A stretch of DNA of 64,000 nucleotides from JAOZTV01 sp965371805 (lineage in GTDB: Bacteria; Acidobacteriota; Aminicenantia; UBA2199), in NCBI GenBank assembly GCA_965371805.1, contig CBDUZW010000010.1, positions 1 through 64,000 of the forward strand. The letters run 5' to 3'. The notes beneath the pieces are model-generated. The model was given only the letters and a program-made list of their open reading frames with translations. It was not told where the DNA came from and searched no databases. The translations under genes and the position numbers were made by a program. Shown here in pieces: positions 35,318-42,815 of this stretch (positions are counted from its first letter, which is position 1; every line of letters begins with the position of its first letter).

Positions 35318-36940
35318 TTATTTAATAAATACTTTATTAAATTTAAATAGTTTTGTCCATTTTGAAAAAAAATGAAGATCTTGAAGTAAGGGTAATTTTG
35401 TGTTGAATAAATGATTAAGTATTATTCTAAAAGTATTTACAGGGGAAATTCCTTTATAAAGCAAATGTTTTGCTTTTTCTGGAAGTAGAATAGCATTTAA
35501 TATAGAAAATCTCTCTTGCATAACCGGTTTATTAATATCTCCTGAGTGATATGATGACCTTGGTCCGTGATCTCCTTGTAAAATAATTATGGGCGGTGTT
35601 TTTGTGTTCTTAATGATTTCGTCAATAATAATTTTGAGTTTATGATTAATGTATTGTACTTGAGATTTGTAGCCATCTAAATACATTTTATAAGTTTTTT
35701 TTGGACTTAAAAAACGAAATCCATCAAAGAAGTTAAATGAATAATTTAAAGCTTTTATTTTTCCATCAGCTTTAAAAATAAATGGTGGATGTGGTGATAA
35801 AATATGAGCAAAAACAAATTTGGGCAATTTTGTGTTATTAATTTTTGATAGATTATTTAAGGTATAATTTATGAAGTTATAATGAGAACTGTATAAAGTT
35901 TTGTTAAATATAAAAGAAAAAATAGATACTTTTGATATTATGGTTTCAAATTCAGTAAAGCAGAAAAAAGGTCCTTTCTTTTTGTCTGACTCTTTTAAAT
36001 ATGTTCCAGCTAATGTGGAATCAAAAGTGATCGCTTCATAACCCTTTTTTTTTAGGAATTTAACAACTCTGTTTTTTTGAAGTAGACTGATTGGCAGACG
36101 AAGTCTTTTTGAATTCTCACCTAAAATGTAAGTAAGGTTATTAATATAATCTGAATTTAGTGATGAAGCAAGTGAAAAATATGTTAGATTATAGTTAGAT
36201 TTTGATTTGTCAGCAATATAGAATCCCTTTTTTTTTAAATAATTAATAAATGGTTGATTATCAAATTTATATATATGTTTTAGCACATCCTGGCGAGCAT
36301 AACTGTCTAATATAATATAGTAAATATCCGGTAGTTTTTGTTTTTCGATTTTTTTTTTTTTACTTATCCAATCATTTTTATTGATATAGCTGGTATTTGT
36401 AAGGTATTGGTTTTTTTTATTATTGTTTTTGTCTTCATTTATCCATTTGTTTTTAAAAATATCACTTAGATCGTAATTCGTAATTTTGAATTCAAGGAAT
36501 AGTGTAAAACATAAGGTAGAGAATAATACAAATATGGATATTAAATTTAAAGTTCTATTTGTCTTTTTTAAATCAATTTTAGATTTTAGTGTAATAAAAA
36601 CAATAAAAAGATATATAAGAATCCAAATGGGAATAAAAACAAGACCTGGAGAAGCTTTAATCGCTTTACTAAAAAATTGGTAGAAGTAAAAAAAGGAGAA
36701 TATAAAGACTACCGTAGTTGTTGAAATAATAGCGCTTTTATATTTGTTTTTTAAAAAAAAAATCAATAATTTGTAAAATAGGAAAACAAAAATCAGCAAA
36801 ATTATAATCGGTCTTATTATATAGTCCATTGAGGCAGTTTCATTAACAGTTAAATAAATATTAATAATTTCGAAAATAATAAAGGCAAACGGGTGAAATA
36901 TTTTTATTTCTTTTTTTATTGATTTAATTGAACTCTCCAT
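35318..36940 (-). CDS. Membrane-anchored sulfatase-like enzyme (alkaline phosphatase superfamily)
   Basis: 540 residues. Five N-terminal membrane helices (about 12-165) carry a periplasmic catalytic domain (about 205-520). Motifs are DIYYIILDSYAR (metal site), NYNLTYFSLASSLN with Thr in the nucleophile position, HILSPHPPF, and IILQGDHGPRSSY (metal site). The plan matches LtaS/EptA-like phosphoglycerol or phosphoethanolamine transferases more than sulfatases. It would decorate a lipid-linked or surface glycan from a phospholipid donor. It converges on the NoeA-like gene with 4 bases between. No clear ribosome-binding site before ATG 36940. Confidence 0.78.
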   Translation of the reverse strand: MESSIKSIKKEIKIFHPFAFIIFEIINIYLTVNETASMDYIIRPIIILLIFVFLFYKLLIFFLKNKYKSAIISTTTVVFIFSFFYFYQFFSKAIKASPGLVFIPIWILIYLFIVFITLKSKIDLKKTNRTLNLISIFVLFSTLCFTLFLEFKITNYDLSDIFKNKWINEDKNNNKKNQYLTNTSYINKNDWISKKKKIEKQKLPDIYYIILDSYARQDVLKHIYKFDNQPFINYLKKKGFYIADKSKSNYNLTYFSLASSLNSDYINNLTYILGENSKRLRLPISLLQKNRVVKFLKKKGYEAITFDSTLAGTYLKESDKKKGPFFCFTEFETIISKVSIFSFIFNKTLYSSHYNFINYTLNNLSKINNTKLPKFVFAHILSPHPPFIFKADGKIKALNYSFNFFDGFRFLSPKKTYKMYLDGYKSQVQYINHKLKIIIDEIIKNTKTPPIIILQGDHGPRSSYHSGDINKPVMQERFSILNAILLPEKAKHLLYKGISPVNTFRIILNHLFNTKLPLLQDLHFFSKWTKLFKFNKVFIK

Positions 36941-37008
36941 GTTTTATTTTAACATATAATAATATATTTTAGAAATTAATAATCACTCAATTAATTAAAG
37001 TAATTATA

Positions 37009-38499
37009 CTAATTTCCGAGGTATCCAAGGCTTTTTAACATTTCTATAGTCTTATTCTTAATCTTCTTTTCTGGCAGTGTCCGTTTAGACTTTGTATGTT
37101 TTTTTTCCCATTGTTGTAAATATTTTTTCATAGAAAATGCAATGGAAGCTTTTTGTTTAAATTGACTGGTTTTAAAACCATTCTCTTTAATCCCATTAGG
37201 TTGTAATTCAATCGCCTCCACACCTTCGGCCTCACCCCAGTAGTCCCGGTTTTCAATATAGTTCCATTTATCTGAATAAACACCTACTTTATGAATGTTC
37301 CTCCATTTTGTCTCAGTTATAAAAAAATCTGGTAATTCTGTTTTTTCTCTTTTATTCCGAACTAAAGGTAATAAGGATGTTCCATGAAAATATTCTGGAA
37401 TCTTTATCTTTAAAAAGTCTAGCACAGTAGGCATTATATCCATTAATCTTACTTTTTGTTTTATTCTATTTGGTTTAAAGAGTGATGTATCCTTTTTATT
37501 GTTTTTATTAGGGAATGTATGATAAAAAATAAGTGGAACTTTAATCTGAGATTCATATAGTAAATATCCATGTCCAATGGATTCTTTTACATTGGGATGA
37601 TCATCTAATCCCTCCCCATGATCACTTGTAATGATAAATAATGTGTTCTCCCATCCTGGTATTTTTTTTAGTTTTTTAATAAATATACGAAAATCGAAGG
37701 ATACTTGACGAATCGCACCCAGAGTACCTGATATAATATATTGGAGAAGGCTTTCGGGATAATACCTATTCGGTCTTTTTGTTTTTAAATAATTAAAAGC
37801 ATTTTTATACTCAGCCCGCAGGTTTTCAAAAGGTGCGTGAACATCCATTAAATTTATTTGTAAATATGTGGGACTTCCATTTGATGGTTTTAACTGCTTT
37901 ATAAGTTTATCTAAGATTTCATCTGAACCAGGAATACTTGAATTCTTCCCAAATTTTTTCTGTCCAGCGTTAGGTTTCATCCAATCCCAAACCACCCAAC
38001 TGTCAATATAACGGTCAAAGCCCTGTTGAAAATTAAAAACACTATTGATAGTCGGATTAGCTGTTATTCCAATTGTTTTATATCCGTTGAATTTCAAAAT
38101 TTCTGCAAAAGTTTGATATTTATTGTGTAAAATATCAAAATTTTCTTTTTCAATGCCAATTGTGCGAGGATAGAGAGAGGTTATCATTGATGCAATAGAA
38201 GGACGAGTCCAGCTGCACTGGGCAATCGCATTTTCAAAAAGTACACCTTCAGCTGCCATTTGATCAATTTCAGGAGACACAGGCTCTTCAAAACCATAGC
38301 AACCAAGTTTATCACTGCGAAGTGTATCTATAATTAAAAGGACAATATTTGGTCTTTTGTCATTGGATTTAAAAAAAATGAATTTACCTAATAATAATAA
38401 AATTAATATCAGGGTTAAACCTGATATAATAATAAAAACTTTTGAATATTCCTTTCTAGAAAGGAAACCAGATTTAACAACAGAATTGTCTTTTGTCAT
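37009..38499 (-). CDS. Membrane-anchored sulfatase-like enzyme (CSWTRPS type)
   Basis: About 496 residues from ATG 38499; an in-frame TTG five codons earlier has no better support. One membrane anchor (about 22-42) precedes a periplasmic catalytic domain. Motifs are NIVLLIIDTLRSDKLGCYG, then CSWTRPSIASMITSLYPR with Thr in the nucleophile position of x-P-S, then DVHAPF and ITSDHGEGLDDH. The C-terminus ends IEMLKSLGYLGN, the tail seen in the enzymes at 2390 and 11196. Substrate unknown; phosphodiester or sulfate ester hydrolysis on a surface glycan is inferred. It is divergent from the pilin locus. Confidence 0.75.
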   Translation of the reverse strand: MTKDNSVVKSGFLSRKEYSKVFIIISGLTLILILLLLGKFIFFKSNDKRPNIVLLIIDTLRSDKLGCYGFEEPVSPEIDQMAAEGVLFENAIAQCSWTRPSIASMITSLYPRTIGIEKENFDILHNKYQTFAEILKFNGYKTIGITANPTINSVFNFQQGFDRYIDSWVVWDWMKPNAGQKKFGKNSSIPGSDEILDKLIKQLKPSNGSPTYLQINLMDVHAPFENLRAEYKNAFNYLKTKRPNRYYPESLLQYIISGTLGAIRQVSFDFRIFIKKLKKIPGWENTLFIITSDHGEGLDDHPNVKESIGHGYLLYESQIKVPLIFYHTFPNKNNKKDTSLFKPNRIKQKVRLMDIMPTVLDFLKIKIPEYFHGTSLLPLVRNKREKTELPDFFITETKWRNIHKVGVYSDKWNYIENRDYWGEAEGVEAIELQPNGIKENGFKTSQFKQKASIAFSMKKYLQQWEKKHTKSKRTLPEKKIKNKTIEMLKSLGYLGN

Positions 38500-38630
38500 A
38501 TTTAGTTTTATCAAAATGTTTTATTATTGTCAAATAAAATAACAATAGAAGAATAAGAAAGTCAGTTGCTTTCTGCTATCAAAAAGTATAAGCCATAATT
38601 TAATATTGTTTAAATTGCTATGAGCCATAT

Positions 38631-38726
38631 TCAGCATTCCCTGTATTGGAACTCCATATGAACAGGTTTTTCACAATGATCTTCACAATTACTGCAAAGA
38701 TCTGCTTTAGGACTATCTAAGAGCAT
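38631..38726 (-). CDS. Possible Cys-rich miniprotein or gene remnant
   Basis: A 31-codon frame with ATG at 38726 gives ADLCSNCEDHCEKPV in its middle and ends FQYREC. A CxxCxxxC pattern in such a short non-genic stretch is unlikely by chance and suggests a metal-binding miniprotein or the remains of one. GGGTGAAA lies upstream but too far for a good ribosome-binding site. I cannot say whether it is expressed. Confidence 0.25.
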   Translation of the reverse strand: MLLDSPKADLCSNCEDHCEKPVHMEFQYREC

Positions 38727-38813
38727 ATATTTTTTTTCATTTCACCCTTCTCTATCAGCAACTTATTTGACATTTCGGATTATGTGCTGATGAGGTTTTG
38801 CTGTCAAGAATAG

Positions 38814-38852
38814 TTTTGACAAATTTTGTCAAAATAAATGACAAAATTTGTC
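38814..38852. promoter_or_regulatory. Two tandem palindromes, enhancer-like sites for the pilin promoter
   Basis: GACAAATTTTGTC (38818-38830), extended to 10-bp arms at 38814-38834, and GACAAAATTTGTC (38840-38852) are both perfect palindromes with a one-base centre, and are near copies of each other. Their centres are 22 bases apart, about two helical turns. They lie about 85 and 107 bases before the predicted sigma-54 start, the normal range for enhancer-binding activators. The sequence is certain; the role is inferred. Confidence 0.6.
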
Positions 38853-38904
38853 TTATTCTGGTTTGGGTTTTCTTCTAAGTCAATGGCGGTCTTACTATTT
38901 GTCT

Positions 38905-38920
38905 TGGCAGTGATTTTGCA
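38905..38920 (+). promoter_or_regulatory. Sigma-54 (RpoN) type promoter of the pilin gene
   Basis: TGGCAGTGATTTTGCA has the invariant GG (-24) and GC (-12) with the correct spacing and matches TGGCA-N6-TTGCA. Transcription would start near 38931, giving a 25-base leader with AGGAGG. Pilin promoters are RpoN-dependent in Pseudomonas aeruginosa and related systems, so the match is biologically sensible. Confidence 0.7.
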
Positions 38921-38955
38921 TATAAAATATATAAAAAAAAAGGAGGAAACATTTT

Positions 38956-39438
38956 ATGAAAAACAAAAAAGGTTTTACTTTAATTGAACTATTAATTGTT
39001 GTTGCAATTATTGGAATTATTGCAGCTATTGCTATCCCAAATCTTCTTAGGGCTTTACAGAATGGTAAACAAACAAGAACATTAGGAGATATGAAGAGTG
39101 TGGCAACAGGTATAGAGATGTACAGAACACAAGTTGGAAATCTTCCTACTTATCAGACAACTACTCTATTAGCTTATGGCGCTGTAGCTCCAGGTACTGT
39201 TTTGGGAAGAATTACTGGAAAGCAGAGAGTTCTAACAGATGGTTGGGGTTTTAATATGTGGATTAACTCGGATGCAGCTGAGTCAAATTATTCAGTTGGA
39301 AGTCCTGCAAAAAACGGTAATAATGCTGAACCTGCTTGGAATTTGGCAGGTGGAACTTATATTGTAATAGATATGGCTCATTTTGAGTATGATCTAATTT
39401 ATAGTAATGGTGCATATACTTACGGACCAAAAAAATAA
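38956..39438 (+). CDS. Type IV pilin or type II secretion pseudopilin
   Basis: 160 residues. The class III leader is MKNKKG, with prepilin peptidase cleavage before Phe: FTLIELLIVVAIIGIIAAIAIPNLL, including Glu at mature position 5. The C-terminal globular part contains VLTDGWGFNMWI, which resembles the TDxWG motif of GspG-like major pseudopilins; no disulfide-forming Cys pair is present. Major pilin and GspG-like pseudopilin both remain possible. Strong AGGAGG before the ATG and a sigma-54-type promoter suggest high, regulated expression. Two O-antigen-ligase-like genes follow on the same strand after 19 bases. Confidence 0.9.
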   Translation: MKNKKGFTLIELLIVVAIIGIIAAIAIPNLLRALQNGKQTRTLGDMKSVATGIEMYRTQVGNLPTYQTTTLLAYGAVAPGTVLGRITGKQRVLTDGWGFNMWINSDAAESNYSVGSPAKNGNNAEPAWNLAGGTYIVIDMAHFEYDLIYSNGAYTYGPKK

Positions 39439-39457
39439 TTCTATTTTTTTTTAAATA

Positions 39458-40921
39458 ATGAAAAAAGGCAATTATGTTTTATTAATAATTGCCTTTTTTT
39501 TTCTTGTAAATTATTCTCTAAATGCATTTGGTGTTTTTTTTTTTAGGGAAGTTTTATATATTTTTCTTTTAATTTTCACATTTTTAGTTTTTCGAGAATT
39601 TGATTTTTCCAAAATACAACGACCTATTATTCTCTGGGTATCAAGCATTATATTTTCTTATGGTTTGTTTCAAAAATATTATATTTTTCCAAAAATTATA
39701 AGCAATTATACTCAAAAACAAGATTTTTTTTCGACTTCAATATATGGCCTGTTCAGTACAGGAAGAATTTTCTCCATATTTACTTTGCCGACTTTATATG
39801 GTGTTATTTGTGCAATTTTCATAGTTTTTATTTTTCATTTTATCAGGGAGAGTTTTTTAAAAGAGAAGAAAATTACTGGGAAAATTTATTTCTATTTTTT
39901 TTTACTTTGTCTAGGTGTTTATAATCTTATTTTAACTCAATCTTTTGGCGCAATAATATATCTTTCAGTTGGAATGTTTATCTATCTCATAATTGATAGA
40001 ACAATTAATGTCAAATACATATCTTTAATTGTGATGACATTGTTCCTTGTGATTTTTATTGTTGTTGGTCTAAGATATAAGCAGGCAAAAAATCTTGAAC
40101 CTGTGAAATTAAGATTAACTAATTGGAATCAGGCGGTAAGAATGATTACCGCGAATCCTTTTTTTGGTGTTGGATTAGGAAATTATGGATTAAAGGTTTC
40201 TTATTATACAAAACAAGGTGAGGCAAAGTCTCTTTATACTCATAACTTTTTTTTGCAAATAACTGCAGAAATTGGGATTCCATCTTTATTTTTTTTAATT
40301 CTTATATTTTTAATTTATAGACGAAAACTCATTCCACCTGATTATAAAGAGAAATCCATCTATATATCTGTTTTGATTATGTTAATATTTTATAATTTAA
40401 TTGATATTGGCTTATACTTCTTCTCAGTTGGGATAATCTTCAGCATTGTTTTGTCACAAATATATCGTAAAAAAACAAGTAAAATTGTGATAAAGATTTT
40501 TATGTTTTTTTTATGTTCTCTTATATATGGTTTGATGTATTTGTCTGACGACTATCTATCTGAAGCTAACATCTTTTTAAATCAGAATGATATAATTAGT
40601 GCAAGAAAATTTTATGAGAAGAGTATAAGTATTAATCCATTAAATTATTCTGCACTGCTTGGAAAAGCTTCTCTTTTACCCAATGGAATAAATTCAAAGC
40701 AGGGTTTAGAATTAATTGATAAAGCATTAGACGTGTTTCCCGAATATGGCGTTGCTTTATTCCAAAAATCTGTTATAGAATATAAAAACGGGCACTTCTT
40801 GTCTGCTCTCTATTACGCTGGAGCAGCAAATAAAAAAAATCAATTAAATAAACAATATAGGAACTGGTATGAATTTATTAAAAAGAACTTACCTTCGCGA
40901 AATACTATCAAAAGAAATTGA
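39458..40921 (+). CDS. O-antigen ligase-like membrane protein with TPR tail
   Basis: 487 residues. About ten membrane helices (to about 360) flank a Wzy_C loop: NWNQAVRMITANPFFGVGLGNYG, then LYTHNFFLQITAEIGIPSLFFLIL with the conserved His. Residues 375-480 look like two TPRs (NIFLNQNDIISARKFYEKSISINP). WaaL, Wzy polymerases and pilin O-oligosaccharyltransferases (PglL, TfpO/PilO) share this domain. The position 19 bases after the pilin gene makes pilin glycosylation an attractive role (inference). It overlaps the next gene by 53 bases. Confidence 0.75.
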   Translation: MKKGNYVLLIIAFFFLVNYSLNAFGVFFFREVLYIFLLIFTFLVFREFDFSKIQRPIILWVSSIIFSYGLFQKYYIFPKIISNYTQKQDFFSTSIYGLFSTGRIFSIFTLPTLYGVICAIFIVFIFHFIRESFLKEKKITGKIYFYFFLLCLGVYNLILTQSFGAIIYLSVGMFIYLIIDRTINVKYISLIVMTLFLVIFIVVGLRYKQAKNLEPVKLRLTNWNQAVRMITANPFFGVGLGNYGLKVSYYTKQGEAKSLYTHNFFLQITAEIGIPSLFFLILIFLIYRRKLIPPDYKEKSIYISVLIMLIFYNLIDIGLYFFSVGIIFSIVLSQIYRKKTSKIVIKIFMFFLCSLIYGLMYLSDDYLSEANIFLNQNDIISARKFYEKSISINPLNYSALLGKASLLPNGINSKQGLELIDKALDVFPEYGVALFQKSVIEYKNGHFLSALYYAGAANKKNQLNKQYRNWYEFIKKNLPSRNTIKRN

Positions 40922-42812
40922 ACTGTTAATAATATTTTCAGTTTTACTGTTTTTTCCAGACAAAAATTCTTTATCTTATTTTTTAGTAATATCTGCCTTA
41001 TTATTAGTATTTAGTCTTAGGGCTGTTTTTACAGAAAGAAATTTAGGTATATCCAGTTTTTCTAATCTTCTGATAGTAATAAATGTTTTTTTTATAATAA
41101 CTTCTTTTTTTTCTAATAATATTTTTAATTCTATTCTATTAATTTCTGATATTCTAATTATTTCACTATTTGTTTTTATTCTGTTTACAAATTCTTTGAA
41201 TTTAAATAAACTATTTTTTCTTCTATTGTTAACTGTTACAATTTTTTCTTCTGTAAAAGTAATCAATGATATGTTGTTAAAAAAAAGTCTTGAAAGCATT
41301 TTGTTTGACAATCCAATAAGAATTGGAGTTGTGTCAGGACTAGGCGTTATAATTGCCCTGGTTATGTTGATGAAAAAGTTTAATTGGATTTATATCCTGT
41401 TTCTATTGATTAATCTTGTTGGAGTTTTTTGTTCAAAATCAAAAGGCGCTTTTCTTGGAATAGTCTTCATTTCGATTTTATTTCTGCTTCAAAGACATAA
41501 AAAAATTATATTAATTGTGATATTACTTGTTGTTCTTACCTTTTTTATATCAAATCCTATAAAGGATAGCTTTGAATTTTCAATATACAAAGAAAAATAT
41601 TCTACCGGCAGGATTGATATTTGGAAGATGTCTCTTGAAATTTTCCAAGATAATCCTTTTTTTGGAGTTGGACCAAACAATTTTAAAAATGTGGCCAAAA
41701 GCTATAATTTCAAACAAACTCATGGTCCTGCAAATTATTTTAAAGTACCAGGTCAAACTCATAATGATTATTTTAAACTGCTTGCGGAAAATGGACTTTT
41801 AGGGTTTTTAATGATTATGCTTCTTCTCTTTGGTTTTATAAGAAAAATAAAACAGGATAAAGTTTTGAATCTTCCTGAATTACTTCTTCTCTTTTTATTA
41901 TTCCAGAGCTTATTTTTTAATATCTTATTCAAACCATTTTTTCTTTTTATGTTTATTTTCCTGCTTAAAATAATTTTTGAAAAGAAAATTGTTTTTATCA
42001 ATATAACAAGAAGCTTTAAACTGATCATATCTTCTACAATTATGTTTGTTTTTCTAATAGGTCATCTATTGCCGTATTTATCGAATAATTATCTTAATAG
42101 TGTAAGGAAGAGTGGGTTATCATTTAAACAAAAAGATAAGTATTTGGAAAAGGCAAGTTTTTTTATGCCTATAAATTCAATGCCATTAATAAATAGATCT
42201 TTACTTCACTTCAAAGCCTTTACAAAAAATTTCAATTTTGATTTCTGTTTTTCTGCTATGGACCTGATTAAAAGAGCAAAGAGGCTCTCTCCGGATAACT
42301 CAGAAATATATAATATTGAAATTCAGATTTTTAAATACTATTATAAACCAATTATTGAAATAAGAAAAAATTTAAAAAAAGAGATAGTATCTTTAATATT
42401 CCTTAGTATATTGAATCATGAATATATTCTTAAAGATAAAGTATATAAGAATATAGAAAAATTAACAAAAAATATAGGAATAATAGATCCGGTAATGAAT
42501 GAAATATTAGAATTAATGAATAAGAGGGAAAGGGTAGACAGGAATAATCCATTTTTACGATTTGAGAAAGCAAAACTATTGCTGGATTTTGATAAAAGAG
42601 AGTTGGCACGTATAGAATTAAAAAATGCATTAGAGAAAGAACCTGAATATCTGGATGCATTGATACTCCTGGAACATGAATTTGATTTTTTTAAAGATAA
42701 AGAGAAATTTAAAAATAAAATTAAAAAGATAATAAAAAAGGGGAAAAGCCAAAGTTTAAAAAAAGGATCTTATTTGTATGCATTATATAATAGTGCCCAA
42801 CAAAAACATTAA
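40869..42812 (+). CDS. Second O-antigen ligase-like membrane protein with TPR tail
   Basis: 647 residues. Membrane helices to about residue 400 include the Wzy_C loop TGRIDIWKMSLEIFQDNPFFGVGPNNF and GQTHNDYFKLLAENGLLGFLMIM, with the expected His and AENGLxGF helix. The C-terminal 240 residues are soluble, Lys/Glu-rich and TPR-like (FEKAKLLLDFDKRELARIELKNALEKEPEYLDAL). It starts 53 bases inside the preceding gene in another frame, so the two are co-translated. Together they may form a ligase pair acting on the pilin or on a surface polymer. It converges on the GT-C gene at 42816 with only three bases between stops. Confidence 0.72.
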   Translation: MNLLKRTYLREILSKEIELLIIFSVLLFFPDKNSLSYFLVISALLLVFSLRAVFTERNLGISSFSNLLIVINVFFIITSFFSNNIFNSILLISDILIISLFVFILFTNSLNLNKLFFLLLLTVTIFSSVKVINDMLLKKSLESILFDNPIRIGVVSGLGVIIALVMLMKKFNWIYILFLLINLVGVFCSKSKGAFLGIVFISILFLLQRHKKIILIVILLVVLTFFISNPIKDSFEFSIYKEKYSTGRIDIWKMSLEIFQDNPFFGVGPNNFKNVAKSYNFKQTHGPANYFKVPGQTHNDYFKLLAENGLLGFLMIMLLLFGFIRKIKQDKVLNLPELLLLFLLFQSLFFNILFKPFFLFMFIFLLKIIFEKKIVFINITRSFKLIISSTIMFVFLIGHLLPYLSNNYLNSVRKSGLSFKQKDKYLEKASFFMPINSMPLINRSLLHFKAFTKNFNFDFCFSAMDLIKRAKRLSPDNSEIYNIEIQIFKYYYKPIIEIRKNLKKEIVSLIFLSILNHEYILKDKVYKNIEKLTKNIGIIDPVMNEILELMNKRERVDRNNPFLRFEKAKLLLDFDKRELARIELKNALEKEPEYLDALILLEHEFDFFKDKEKFKNKIKKIIKKGKSQSLKKGSYLYALYNSAQQKH

Positions 42813-42815
42813 TAC

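Larger units (their letters stand above)
38500..38955. other. 456-base intergenic region before the pilin gene
   Basis: It holds a possible 31-codon Cys-rich reading frame on the minus strand (38631-38726), two tandem palindromes (38814-38852), a sigma-54-type promoter (38905-38920) and the pilin ribosome-binding site AGGAGG at 38941-38946. Nothing else could be assigned. Confidence 0.6.

Noticed and set aside
2390..38499. Calling the four alkaline-phosphatase-superfamily proteins true sulfatases
   Set aside because: None has the C/S-x-P-S-R formylglycine motif; each has Thr in the nucleophile position.
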